Source: JACMLD01 sp039915085 (GTDB lineage Bacteria > Bacteroidota > Bacteroidia > Chitinophagales > Chitinophagaceae). Taken from it: a stretch of DNA of 64,000 nt. A program made the translations under genes and the position numbers. The stretch spans positions 8,787 to 72,786 of the forward strand of contig JBDSOC010000179.1 of NCBI GenBank assembly GCA_039915085.1, in the 5' to 3' direction. The notes beneath the pieces were generated by a model that did no database searches, was not told where the DNA came from, and saw only the letters and a list, made by a program, of their open reading frames with translations. Below, one piece after another: positions 33,534 to 42,724 of the stretch (its first letter is position 1; each line of letters starts with the position of its first letter).

Positions 33534-33776
33534 ATGAAAAATAAATACTGGCTGGCTATAGCCTCCTGTCTTCTTCTTTTCGCTTCCTGTTCTGCAGGCC
33601 CAGACGGCGGTTATGTTTATCAACAGCCTGTCTACATAGCACCCGGGGTGGGCCTCGGTACTATTATAGCAGTGGTTATTTCATGGTCCCGCAACAAATC
33701 TGTTTTATGGGCGATTATTCATGGTATTTTAGGATGGCTGTATGTTATCTATGCACTTCTTTTCTCAAAAAAATAA
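33534..33776 (+). CDS. Small lipoprotein with C-terminal membrane helix
   Basis: 80 residues from the ATG at 33534; an ATG at 33507 would add nine residues. Lipoprotein signal WLAIASCLLLFASC (Cys19), a short Gly/Tyr-rich spacer, then two hydrophobic segments (about 36-52 and 58-76, WAIIHGILGWLYVIYALLF). The second half resembles small Bacteroidota proteins of the PqaA/superinfection-immunity type that carry a WxIxHGxxGWxYxxYxL pattern. Function unknown. Confidence 0.65.
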   Translation: MKNKYWLAIASCLLLFASCSAGPDGGYVYQQPVYIAPGVGLGTIIAVVISWSRNKSVLWAIIHGILGWLYVIYALLFSKK

Positions 33777-33795
33777 CAGACAGGAATCGCTAAGA

Positions 33796-35325
33796 TTACC
33801 GGATCAGTATTTTTTGAGTTATTAATTTATTTTCGCTTACCACCGTTAATACATACTGTCCTGCTAACCATGTGGAAGGAACAGGGATATACAAATTGCC
33901 TGTTACTTTACCTGTTTTGCTGTACAGTACTTGTCCAACTGTATTTGTAATTTCTATTTTAGCAGCCGTACTGTTTTGCAGGTTTAGTTGCAGAACATCA
34001 CCTCTTTTTACCGGATTGGGATATGCAGCAATTTTATTGTTATCCCCATTGTTTATTACAAGAATTTTAGAATAACTGAACTTGCCATCTATGTCAATAG
34101 ATTTGATGCGGTAATAATTTTTTCCGGCTAAAGGGGATGCATCGAACCAGGAATACCGGTTTGTTATACCAGCATTTGCATTAATTGATCCTGCTTTACT
34201 AAAATAAGCACCGTCTGCGCTTCTCTCCACCTCATAATTTTTTACGTTGATTTCACTTTCGGTAGTCCATACTGCCTGTACGCCGTTGTCTTTCTTATCA
34301 ATTTTAAAAGATGAAATTGTAACAGGCAGAACACCGGTTACCTGCAAGGTAATGTCGGCCGCATTGTAATTGACAACCCATGACAGACCATTGCGTAATG
34401 AAGGTAAATTAACATTTGTAAAGGTTCCTGTAGCGGATGTGTATGTCATAATTTTATAGCTATCCCCTGAAGAAGGGTTGAAACTGTTTAATAAGCCAAC
34501 GGTAAGCGTTCCATTCAATGCGGCAACTCCACCTGGTGCGGATATATCTTCAGCAATACTTATCGTATCATAAAGATTGGCAGCAGCAATTTCCAACTGA
34601 TGCACTGCTGAGGCTGTTGCAGTGTAATTGCCAACAATAGTAAATCTGCCAGGTGAATTTCCCGGTGATAAAATACCGCTGTTTGTAAGTGAGCCGAAGA
34701 TTTGACCGTTTCCTTTTAATGTTCCAAAATTCTCTACTTGCGCTGCGGATTTTATTTGCATTACGGAATTAAGCGTAACCGTTTTACCAGCAAGTATGGA
34801 ACTGCTACCGTCGGAAAATAATAACCAATGATTTTCGGAAACAGTAATGTCTGCATCTACCAGCGTTGATTTTGTAACCATAATTGCCAGTGAAGAAGAG
34901 ATATCCGGCACTTGTCCTCCTACCCAGCTTGCACCGGCAGACCAACTATTGCTGGCGCTGTTATTATCCGTTTTTGGCAATCGCGGAAGGTCAACATCGC
35001 CATCACACGGTGTTGGATCACAGCTGGGTGTAACTTTTCTAAAATAAAAACCGCTGAGTATACAGGCACAGGCGCCTAATTCATGAATATTTGGGTCTGC
35101 CGGATATGCACAGCCCATTGGCTCTATCTGGCCAGTCAATTCATTCGTTTTATAAAACCGGTTCCAATACAAAGGAACCACCGGAAAATTTGATGCTGCC
35201 TGCCCAAAGACATTAATTCCATATGTAGGATGTACCGGGCCAAGACCTTCAAAAGTAACACAGGGTTGTGCAGCAGCACAGGCTACTATTAAAATAAGGC
35301 AATTGCTTAGTAGAATTCTTTTCAT
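33796..35325 (-). CDS. Secreted protein with type IX sorting domain
   Basis: 509 residues. Signal peptide (MKRILLSNCLILIVACAAAQ), an unusual Cys-rich N-terminal part (about 20-100, HELGACACILSGFYF; PSCDPTPCDGDVDLP), a beta-helix-like region typical of autotransporter-style repeats (NFGTLKGNGQIFGSLTNSGILSPGNSPG), a fibronectin-like segment, and a C-terminal sorting domain (AAYPNPVKRGDVLQLNL ... LITQKILIR). It should cross the outer membrane by the Por system and be attached or released. No enzyme motif is visible. Confidence 0.88.
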   Translation of the reverse strand: MKRILLSNCLILIVACAAAQPCVTFEGLGPVHPTYGINVFGQAASNFPVVPLYWNRFYKTNELTGQIEPMGCAYPADPNIHELGACACILSGFYFRKVTPSCDPTPCDGDVDLPRLPKTDNNSASNSWSAGASWVGGQVPDISSSLAIMVTKSTLVDADITVSENHWLLFSDGSSSILAGKTVTLNSVMQIKSAAQVENFGTLKGNGQIFGSLTNSGILSPGNSPGRFTIVGNYTATASAVHQLEIAAANLYDTISIAEDISAPGGVAALNGTLTVGLLNSFNPSSGDSYKIMTYTSATGTFTNVNLPSLRNGLSWVVNYNAADITLQVTGVLPVTISSFKIDKKDNGVQAVWTTESEINVKNYEVERSADGAYFSKAGSINANAGITNRYSWFDASPLAGKNYYRIKSIDIDGKFSYSKILVINNGDNNKIAAYPNPVKRGDVLQLNLQNSTAAKIEITNTVGQVLYSKTGKVTGNLYIPVPSTWLAGQYVLTVVSENKLITQKILIR

Positions 35326-35721
35326 TGGTTTTATTTTTAGTGGTGTTTAATGGAAATAGTACAATGCTAATCTTACCCAATACCAGTTGAGCCGGGGGTA
35401 ATGAATAAAATGATGGATGCCAGGTATTATAAAGAGATTGGAAATTTATTAAGGGAAGCGTCCATCCCACAGGCTTTCAGAGGGCACGAATTAAAACCAC
35501 TACGGACTGGCAACTTCTTACCTGCACAGTAAACTATTTTAATGGCTGTTAAATAAATGCCGGCGGACGGATGGTGAACTGTAATGACCAAATATAAATA
35601 AGCCGGTAATCCGGCTGATCCCCCGAAACAGTGATTCAGATACAAGGCAGCAAGAATCACCTGAAACTGGTATTTTAAAGGGATGTATGAAGATTACCGC
35701 AACTAAACCGTATTTTGTAGT
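35326..35721. other. Intergenic region, possible 43-residue frame
   Basis: About 395 bases between divergent genes. A plus-strand frame (ATG 35401, stop 35530-35532) encodes 43 residues of protein-like composition (MNKMMDARYYKEIGNLLREA at the start), open upstream to about 35371, with no recognised similarity. A small hairpin AGCCGG-TAAT-CCGGCT lies at about 35593-35608. The promoter of the TPR kinase is presumably at the right end. Confidence 0.3.
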
Positions 35722-37659
35722 ATGCTAAAAGGAATAATTATAATAGTTTTATTCCTGCCACCGGCAGTTCTTCCGGCACAAAGGCAACAGCACAAAAAAG
35801 ATAGTTTATTGAATACTCTTCTCAGCGCAAAAGAAGATACCAGCAAAGTAAAGACACTGCTGGGCATTGCAAAATATTACGAAACCAATAACCAGGATTC
35901 CTCCTATTATTATTTAGAAAAATCGAAGCATTTATCTGAATCGCTTGGATACACCAGGGGCATGTTTACTTATTATGAACAACGCGCAATCGTTTCATTT
36001 ACTAAGGGTGACTATGCAAAAGCCAAAGATGAAAACAGCAAAGCGCTTGAACTTGCCAGGCAATTAAAAGACTCCTCATTGGTTGTTGTAATTCTTAACC
36101 ACATTGGAATTGTGCATGGCTTGCAACAGAACTTTAAAGAGCAACTGGATTATGCACTGCAGGTAACCAATGTGATAGAAGCAGTTAAAGATTCTTCAAA
36201 ACTTTCAGCAGTCTACCATAACTTGTCTAATTGTTACAACAGTCTCAGGCAATTCAGAAAAGCTGTAGATATCGGACTGTACTCGGTACGCTTATATACC
36301 GTATATAAAAAATCCAGTGATTATATTAACCGGGCTTATGCAACGCTTGCGCAGAGTTATGACGGGCTTTCCATGCCGGACAGTGCCTTATATTATTATG
36401 AAACAGCCATCAGGGAATCAGTAAGGCTGAACGATAAATTTGCCGAGTCAAGCATTTACGGTTATGTATCTACGCTATATTCAAATACAGGTATGTATGC
36501 TGAAATGGTTAAAGCGTCTGAAAAATCCCTGGCGGTTGCCAGAGAATTGCAAAGCAGGGATATGGAAGCGTCTGCACTGTATTCAATGGGCTATGCCAGT
36601 TTTTTAAGCGGTAACAATGTACTGGCCAGGAAGTACATTAACGGGGCACTTACCATTGCCGTACAGGATACGCTCAGAATTGTAATGGTAAACAGTTACA
36701 GCGTTCTGTCGAGTATCGCAGCCAGGGATGCTGATTTTCCCGGGTATGTAACCGCAAAAAATAAAACAGACTCTATTTATGAAGTTGTTTTAAATGCAGA
36801 AGTAGTTAAAAGCAGTGCCGACCTGGAAAAAAAATATGAAACGGAAAAAAAAGACAGCCAGATAAAACTACAGCACGCGCAGCTGCAGCAAAAAAATATT
36901 CTCAATTATATTCTTATTGGCAGTGCCTTTATCATTCTTTTAATTTCATTGCTGACCTACAGAACCTATAAACAAAAACAACGGTTGCAACTTCAACGTA
37001 TAAGTGAACTGGAGAAAGACAAGTTGCTGGTAGCAGTTGATTCCATGCTGAAAGGGCAGGAAGATGAAAGAAGCCGCCTGGCCAAAGATTTGCATGATGG
37101 CCTGGGTAGTTTATTATCTGGTGTAAAATTTTCCCTGATCAATATGAAAGACAATTTAATTATAACACCTGAAAACATGGTCGTTTTTGAACGATCACTG
37201 GATATGATAGATACCTCTATCAAGGAGCTTCGCCGGGTAGCGCATAATCTCATGCCTGAAATGCTGACGAAATTCGGGCTGGACGAAGCACTAAAAGAAT
37301 ATTGCAACAGCATCAATGCCACAAAGCTGCTTACTGTAAAATACCAGGCGCTTGGCATGGAAACACGCCTGGAAAATTCAACTGAAATAATTATTTACCG
37401 GATTGTACAGGAGCTGCTCAACAATACAATTAAACACGCAGCCGCAACAGAAGCTTTTGTACAACTGATCCGTGACGGAAGCCGTTTAAATATTGTAGTA
37501 GAAGATAATGGAAAAGGGTTTGATACCAGCCTTACCGGAAATAACAATGGCGCCGGTCTTGCAAATGTGCGTAGCCGTGTAGATTATCTGAAAGGCCAGT
37601 TGGCTATTCATGCTGAAGCCGGTAAAGGCACTTTAATAAATATAGAATTTAATGTATAA
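35722..37659 (+). CDS. TPR sensor histidine kinase, NarX/DesK-type
   Basis: 645 residues: signal peptide (1-20), periplasmic TPR repeats (about 30-370; YYLEKSKHLSESLGYTRGMF), one transmembrane helix (about 393-411, ILNYILIGSAFIILLISLL), coiled-coil, then a HisKA_3 dimerisation domain with His458 (ERSRLAKDLHDGLGSLLSG) and an ATPase domain (VQELLNNTIKHAAATEA; VEDNGKGFD). Kinases of this class phosphorylate LuxR-type regulators; such a regulator is encoded two bases downstream, so the pair is a complete two-component system. Signal unknown. Confidence 0.93.
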   Translation: MLKGIIIIVLFLPPAVLPAQRQQHKKDSLLNTLLSAKEDTSKVKTLLGIAKYYETNNQDSSYYYLEKSKHLSESLGYTRGMFTYYEQRAIVSFTKGDYAKAKDENSKALELARQLKDSSLVVVILNHIGIVHGLQQNFKEQLDYALQVTNVIEAVKDSSKLSAVYHNLSNCYNSLRQFRKAVDIGLYSVRLYTVYKKSSDYINRAYATLAQSYDGLSMPDSALYYYETAIRESVRLNDKFAESSIYGYVSTLYSNTGMYAEMVKASEKSLAVARELQSRDMEASALYSMGYASFLSGNNVLARKYINGALTIAVQDTLRIVMVNSYSVLSSIAARDADFPGYVTAKNKTDSIYEVVLNAEVVKSSADLEKKYETEKKDSQIKLQHAQLQQKNILNYILIGSAFIILLISLLTYRTYKQKQRLQLQRISELEKDKLLVAVDSMLKGQEDERSRLAKDLHDGLGSLLSGVKFSLINMKDNLIITPENMVVFERSLDMIDTSIKELRRVAHNLMPEMLTKFGLDEALKEYCNSINATKLLTVKYQALGMETRLENSTEIIIYRIVQELLNNTIKHAAATEAFVQLIRDGSRLNIVVEDNGKGFDTSLTGNNNGAGLANVRSRVDYLKGQLAIHAEAGKGTLINIEFNV

Positions 37660-37661
37660 TT

Positions 37662-38282
37662 ATGACCCGTGTATTTATTGTAGACGATCACCCTGTTGTA
37701 ATTGAAGGCATACATTCATTATTGCAAAATGAAAAAGGGATTGAATGGGCAGGCCATGCTATGAATTCCGCCTCCTGCCAGGGATTTTTTGTAAGCAATA
37801 CGGCAGATGTAATATTAATGGACATCAGCATGCCGGGTATGGATGGCGTTGAATTATGCAGGCTTATGAAAGAAACTTACCCGGGTATTTTTATTCTGGG
37901 GCTGAGTACTTTTAACCAGGGATTGTATATTAAAAAGATGATGGAAAACGGCGCATCCGGGTATATTCTAAAAAACTCAACCAAAGAAGAATTGCTGAAA
38001 GCAATACAAACTGTAATGGCAGGCGGTATTTTTTTTAGCGGAGAAGCCGGAGAAGCATTAAAAGAGCATCAAAAATCTACCACGCAATTACCTGAGCTTT
38101 CACCGAGGGAAAAAGAAATTTTAGGATTGATTGCCGAAGGATATACCAATCCGCAGATTGCTGAAAAAATATTTTTGAGTTCATTCACGGTGGACAGCCA
38201 CCGCAAAAACCTGCTTGCAAAGCTACATGTGAAAAATACAGCAAGCCTGATAAGACTTGCTGTTGAAAGAAAACTTATATAG
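37662..38282 (+). CDS. NarL/FixJ-type response regulator
   Basis: 206 residues: receiver domain (1-120; phospho-acceptor Asp54 in ILMDISMPGMDG, Lys at FILKNSTKEE region) and a LuxR-type helix-turn-helix (about 142-206, LSPREKEILGLIAEGYTNPQIAEKIF then SSFTVDSHRKNLLAKL). It binds DNA as a dimer when phosphorylated, presumably by the kinase encoded just upstream. Target genes are not evident; the neighbouring glycan genes on the other side are possible but unproven. Confidence 0.95.
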   Translation: MTRVFIVDDHPVVIEGIHSLLQNEKGIEWAGHAMNSASCQGFFVSNTADVILMDISMPGMDGVELCRLMKETYPGIFILGLSTFNQGLYIKKMMENGASGYILKNSTKEELLKAIQTVMAGGIFFSGEAGEALKEHQKSTTQLPELSPREKEILGLIAEGYTNPQIAEKIFLSSFTVDSHRKNLLAKLHVKNTASLIRLAVERKLI

Positions 38283-38413
38283 AGCATAAAATGTAACGGC
38301 TTTCAAGTATGAACCATAATGTGGTTACCCGATCTCACCCTGCTCTTCTTCAAACGGGCAGGAGTTAAAACAGCCTAAAATTAAAATAATCACTTTCGTA
38401 CCTGGTTGGTTAT

Positions 38414-39520
38414 TTATTTATCCTTCACACAACGAAATCCAAGATTATTGCTGGCACTGCTTGTTTCTCCTTTACCGCGGCTGCCTGCCCTGTACCGGAC
38501 GCAATATTCATCACTGCATAAAAATGATCCACCGCGCTGCACATGTTTTTCTGCGCCTGGTTCATCAGGGTCATAACTATCTCCTGGCCCTTTGGGATTA
38601 TTAACGGGGCTGCTTTTATAATAATCGGGGCGATACAAATCACTGCACCATTCCCATACATTACCTTCCATGTCGTATAAACCATAGCCATTGGATGGAA
38701 ATGATTTTACAGGCGCAAGTGTTGTATACCCATCCTCTGCTGTATTTCCCTCCGGGAAGCTTCCCTGGAAAATATTGGCCACCCATTTACCACCCGGCTT
38801 TAATTCTTTGCCCCAATAATATTTTTGATTTGATTTCCCCGCGTCTGCGGCATATTCCCATTCAGCTTCAGTAGGTAACCTTTTACCGGCCCATTTTGCA
38901 TAAGCTGCAGCATCTGCGTAACATACCTGTACAACGGGATCGTTTCGCTTTTCATTTATATTACTGTGCGGCCCCTTCGGATGTTTCCAATCAGCACCAG
39001 GCACATATTGCCACCATTGCAACGGATTGTCAAGTGACACTTTTTGAACACCAGGGGTAAATACTGCAGAACCAGGCACCAGTTTATCAGCAGGCACGCC
39101 CGGATAATCCGCAGGGTTTAATTTTCTTTCTGCGATAGTTATATACCCGGTGGCTTTTACAAATAAAGCGAACGCTGCATTGGTTACTTCATGTTCATCC
39201 ATCCAGAAACTATTTATCGTTACGCCGTGCAAAGGTTGTGCATCTGCAAAATCAGCAGATCCCATCTTAAAACTTCCTCCTTTAATAAATACCATTTCAC
39301 TGTAACCATTAACTTCACCAGTATTTCTTTTAATAGATGCAGTTAATGCAACAGCCCTCGACGGAACCCTGCAAAGTATATGTGAATCGGGATGAACTGT
39401 ATCAATGATAGCAATAGCAGTTGCAGTCCTTTCGCTTTTTTTACTAAAAGCAATAATTACAAAACCCATCACAAAAAATATTATCCACTTAAAAAAATGC
39501 ATGGCTTTATACTTGTTCAT
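38414..39520 (-). CDS. Formylglycine-generating enzyme (SUMF1/FGE family)
   Basis: 368 residues with an N-terminal hydrophobic export segment (FFKWIIFFVMGFVIIAFS). The FGE-sulfatase fold is complete: MVFIKGGSFKMGS, SFWMDEHEVTNAAFALFV, RLPTEAEWEYAADAG, GLYDMEGNVWEWCSD and RGGSFLCSDEYCVRYRAGS. The active-site cysteine pair Cys335/Cys340 aligns with human FGE Cys336/Cys341 and the ending SASNNLGFRC matches. It therefore looks like a true oxygen-dependent enzyme converting a sulfatase cysteine to formylglycine. No sulfatase gene is in the window, so the client must be elsewhere. Confidence 0.9.
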   Translation of the reverse strand: MNKYKAMHFFKWIIFFVMGFVIIAFSKKSERTATAIAIIDTVHPDSHILCRVPSRAVALTASIKRNTGEVNGYSEMVFIKGGSFKMGSADFADAQPLHGVTINSFWMDEHEVTNAAFALFVKATGYITIAERKLNPADYPGVPADKLVPGSAVFTPGVQKVSLDNPLQWWQYVPGADWKHPKGPHSNINEKRNDPVVQVCYADAAAYAKWAGKRLPTEAEWEYAADAGKSNQKYYWGKELKPGGKWVANIFQGSFPEGNTAEDGYTTLAPVKSFPSNGYGLYDMEGNVWEWCSDLYRPDYYKSSPVNNPKGPGDSYDPDEPGAEKHVQRGGSFLCSDEYCVRYRAGSRGKGETSSASNNLGFRCVKDK

Positions 39521-39575
39521 AATAAAATCAGTAAACCCTAATTGCTGTGTTTCTTACATTATAACATTGTTTTTT

Positions 39576-41474
39576 TCAGGGTAATTTCTGCGAATCTATC
39601 AGCTGCGGTATCCAAACCCTGAACCTGGAAGATGGGTCAAATGTACTTCCCGCAGATGCATAATCGCATAATACCACCTGTATAGACCTGGGACCACCTT
39701 CAGCATGTGATTCTGTAATAAAAGATGCTTTTGCACTAAACCAATAATTAGCAGTCGCCTCTTCAACAGGCTGCAGATCTATAAAGCCATCTTTTGTAAG
39801 GATGGGGGTTAATGGTTCATCGGTATCAGGCAAACCCAGCCGCATGTCCCTGGCAAGAACAAGCGGGCCACGTGTAATGGCGAAGTATTCATTGCTGACA
39901 CCCGATTTAAACAGATGCCCACGCATATCCAATGAAACGGCTATTGTATCACCATCTTTCCAGTTGCGGCTGATCGGTATAAAATTACCGGAACCAGCTA
40001 TTGGTACCACTTCATTGTTTACGTTTATGGATGACTGCTGGCTCCAGTAAGGATTGCGCACACGCAGCGTAAATTTTTCTGCTTTCGGAAGCCGTACGGT
40101 AATAATAACCGTTCCGGAAACCGGGTAACTGGTAGACTGCTCAATAATTAAAGTTTGATTGCCGGGTGTTTTTGCAGTAAACTTTCCTGCTGTAAAAAAA
40201 TTGACATTTACACCGTCCTCCGCTTTCATAACGGCAGTAAGCGGCAGGGTAAATAATCCCCGGGGACCACTGGCTTCACAACAATTTATTCCCATATGGC
40301 ACTGCTCCTCTCCTTTCAGCCTTTCACCTGATAAAGGCGTGTATTTGGCCCAGTCAGAACCATCTGTATACATAGCGCCCAATAATGCATTATAATAAGT
40401 TTGTTCAACTGCATCGGCATATTTGGCTTCACCGGTAAGCCGTAGCAATTGCTGGCTCAGTTTAATCCAGGTAGCGGTAACACAAGTCTCCTGGTAATGA
40501 TTAACAGCCAGTGTTTGATAGTCTTTTCCGCCAAACCAGCATTCCATGGCGGAACCTGAACCGGCGATGTTCAGTTCAGTACTTTTTATACTTTCCCAGG
40601 TGTTTACAACAGCTTCTTTGTACTTTTCTTTTCCGGTAATGCGGTATAATTCCAGCAGCCCTTCATAGCAGGACATCATTTCATAGGCTTTTTGTCCCTG
40701 CTCCCATCCATACCAGCTGTGAACCGGTTTGGGAAAACGTTTACCCACTGCCGTTACAGATTTTGACAGCAGCTGCGGACCATCATCTGTCTCCCATTCC
40801 CGCACAATTTCTTCTGCAAAATCAAGGTAACGTTTATTGCCCGTACGTGTATACAACAGCGTAATTGGCTCAAGTACAGATGAAGCTGCCATACCACGAT
40901 GGTTGCCCAGTTTAACTATTGGCACTTTATTATCTGACAGTTCTTTGATGAGGTGATCGGCAATCTTGCCGGCAGCATCCAGCGCTTTACGGTTTTGCAT
41001 CAGATCATAATATCCAATGAGGCCCAGCATACAGTATTTGCGGCCCCATATATCCCATTGCTGCAAATGTTTACCGGGTGCATAATTGCCAATATAACCG
41101 TCTGCTGCCTGTGTAGCAATAAGATCCGTTACAGATTTATCCAGTACGTTTTTTAATTGTTCAGTTGGTTTATAACGGTATGCAAGCAGCGCAGATGTAA
41201 ACCATTTGCCCCAGAATTCACTCTGCCAGCAAGAGCTTTCGGTGCGGTTAAGAAAAGGTTTTATTAAATTATCAGCATCCTGTGCCAGTATACGGTTCTT
41301 ATAAGCTGCATCCAGTTTTCTGCCAATAAACCCGGATAGTTCAGGCGATGCAAGCTGTTGCAACCTATCTTTTACAACAGGAACTACCGGCTGCTGGGCC
41401 CGGGCAAACTGCACGGAGACCGTATAGCAAAAAAAGATAGCAGAAAGAGATGTAAGCCTGGCAAAATATTTCAT
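39576..41474 (-). CDS. GH127 family beta-L-arabinofuranosidase-like enzyme (DUF1680)
   Basis: 632 residues with signal peptide (LTSLSAIFFCYTVSVQFARA). The alpha/alpha-barrel carries WQSEFWGKWFTSALLAYRYK, WDIWGRKYCMLGLIGYYDL and the zinc/nucleophile motif CHMGINCCEASGPRG at about 395-408, where the double Cys corresponds to the catalytic pair of HypBA1. Beta domains follow to the end. GH127 enzymes release beta-L-arabinofuranose from arabinan or arabinogalactan-protein glycans. It lies 55 bases from the FGE gene on the same strand and may be co-transcribed with it. Confidence 0.9.
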   Translation of the reverse strand: MKYFARLTSLSAIFFCYTVSVQFARAQQPVVPVVKDRLQQLASPELSGFIGRKLDAAYKNRILAQDADNLIKPFLNRTESSCWQSEFWGKWFTSALLAYRYKPTEQLKNVLDKSVTDLIATQAADGYIGNYAPGKHLQQWDIWGRKYCMLGLIGYYDLMQNRKALDAAGKIADHLIKELSDNKVPIVKLGNHRGMAASSVLEPITLLYTRTGNKRYLDFAEEIVREWETDDGPQLLSKSVTAVGKRFPKPVHSWYGWEQGQKAYEMMSCYEGLLELYRITGKEKYKEAVVNTWESIKSTELNIAGSGSAMECWFGGKDYQTLAVNHYQETCVTATWIKLSQQLLRLTGEAKYADAVEQTYYNALLGAMYTDGSDWAKYTPLSGERLKGEEQCHMGINCCEASGPRGLFTLPLTAVMKAEDGVNVNFFTAGKFTAKTPGNQTLIIEQSTSYPVSGTVIITVRLPKAEKFTLRVRNPYWSQQSSINVNNEVVPIAGSGNFIPISRNWKDGDTIAVSLDMRGHLFKSGVSNEYFAITRGPLVLARDMRLGLPDTDEPLTPILTKDGFIDLQPVEEATANYWFSAKASFITESHAEGGPRSIQVVLCDYASAGSTFDPSSRFRVWIPQLIDSQKLP

Positions 41475-41553
41475 ACATTAAATTATTAAACAGCCATATT
41501 ACCGGATGAGCAATCGCAGGGCGAATCTAAAATAATCCCGGCAAAACATTTCT

Positions 41554-41724
41554 TTATTTTATTGACTTTAATACACCTGCTGCTTCTTCTGGGTCCTTTT
41601 TATTCAATGAAATGAATTCCATTTTTATTGCATTGCATTTCGTTTTACCAGTGTTATAGAAACGACCATCACCAATGAAAAGTCCACAGGTGGCTGTTTT
41701 TTGGAGCAACAGCACTAACACCAT
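41554..41724 (-). CDS. Short 56-residue protein, unknown or remnant
   Basis: ATG at 41724, stop at 41554-41556. A hydrophobic start (MVLVLLLQKTATCGLF) is followed by a well-composed, two-cysteine tail (KTKCNAIKMEFISLNKKDPE ... GVLKSIK). The ending reads like the true C-terminus of a folded domain, so it is either a small exported protein whose signal peptide is truncated or the remains of a longer gene. It lies in the 300-base gap upstream of the GH127 gene and contains most of it; nothing else is visible there. Confidence 0.45.
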   Translation of the reverse strand: MVLVLLLQKTATCGLFIGDGRFYNTGKTKCNAIKMEFISLNKKDPEEAAGVLKSIK

Positions 41725-41776
41725 AGCTTTTTATCTTTATAAAACAAATGCAGTATAATACAAAAAACTATAAAGA

Positions 41777-42100
41777 TTAGCCTTCCTTCCCTGTACCATA
41801 TACCGTAATTAATGATTGTATATCATCTTTCAGGGCACCCGAAGCCTCATCAAACAATGCGTCCTTCGCTTTTTTTGAATGCTTATTACTATTAGACATT
41901 TTTATATTGTTTTGAATTGATTCCAGTGAAGGATAAAAAATTGCTGTATTTTTTTCATACCATGGATTGATGGATTCTATCTTACCGAGTATATCCGCGT
42001 ATTCATCTACTATAGTATTAATTTCGATCACATTTTCTGCAGTGTGCCTCCTGGGTATCCTGTCATACAAATCCTGTAAAAGTGCTTTAAATTGCTCCAT
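41777..42100 (-). CDS. Small helical protein, unknown
   Basis: 107 residues starting MEQFKALLQDLYDRIPRRHT. Predicted mostly helical with amphipathic stretches (ENVIEINTIVDEYADILGKIESI; KKAKDALFDEASGALKDDIQSLI). No signal peptide, no metal or catalytic motif. I do not recognise a family. It precedes the 56-residue frame on the same strand by about 50 bases. Confidence 0.6.
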   Translation of the reverse strand: MEQFKALLQDLYDRIPRRHTAENVIEINTIVDEYADILGKIESINPWYEKNTAIFYPSLESIQNNIKMSNSNKHSKKAKDALFDEASGALKDDIQSLITVYGTGKEG

Positions 42101-42193
42101 TTGGTATAGTTATATAATACGAATGTAGGGTAAAGAAGCAATCTGTAATAAAAGAGTGGTCAAGTGACACATTTAACATGAAATTTTTTCTAA

Positions 42194-42640
42194 AAAGGAT
42201 TATCTAGTCTGCAAAATCATCCGAAATTTTTACTTTTAGTCCGTAATTGCCAGTACAGGACACCTAAAGGATTTGCTGCTATGCTTATAATTGGCAAAGA
42301 CACCAACGGCGTTTATCCCGGAAACAACTGGTACAGCCTGCATGGTGGATTTATTATTGACGGATTTACTGATTTTCAGACATGGGCCAATACAAAAAGT
42401 AAAGAAAAATACAATAACAATATTGCAGGATGTAATATTGATCCTTTGTTTGCCAATGCAGGGCATACCACCCTGACCGATCCTGCTTTAATTTATTTAT
42501 ATAATAATTACAAACCGGTTTCATCATCAGCTTTATACAAAGGCGGACTTGATTTGAAAACATTGTTTGGGATTGACAATGGCAGCAAAACCCTTAATGA
42601 AACGGCGGCAGGTGCAAAGGGTATTGGCGCATCTTACTAA
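42194..42640 (+). pseudogene. 3' remnant of a secreted right-handed beta-helix protein
   Basis: The frame is open from 42194 to a stop at 42640; the first ATG (42281) gives 119 residues. Its sequence (GNNWYSLHGGFIIDGFTDFQ, AGCNIDPLFANAGHTTLTDP, ALYKGGLDLKTLFGID) reads as the extreme C-terminus of the parallel beta-helix proteins common in Bacteroidota pectin loci. There is no signal peptide and the repeat core is missing, so most of the gene has been deleted. It lies just upstream of the GH43/GH106-like operon, where an intact pectate-lyase-like gene would fit. Confidence 0.6.
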
Positions 42641-42667
42641 CCGGTCAGACGGAGACGTCAGACCGGT
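42640..42667. repeat. 28-bp palindromic element
   Basis: ACCGGTCAGACG (42640-42651), loop GAGA, then CGTCAGACCGGT (42656-42667): a 12-bp stem with one A-A mismatch. It starts on the stop codon of the beta-helix remnant. Partial copies (CCGGTCCGAC, TTTGACCGATCC) follow at once. There is no T-run, so it is more like a repetitive extragenic palindrome than a terminator. Confidence 0.5.
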
Positions 42668-42724
42668 CCGACATCCCCGTTTGACCGATCCAATTTCAAA
42701 CCCAATATCCCCCATCCCAAAATC

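Noticed and set aside
35371..35532. 43-residue frame between divergent genes
   Set aside because: Protein-like but without promoter, terminator or similarity; mentioned in the spacer entry only.
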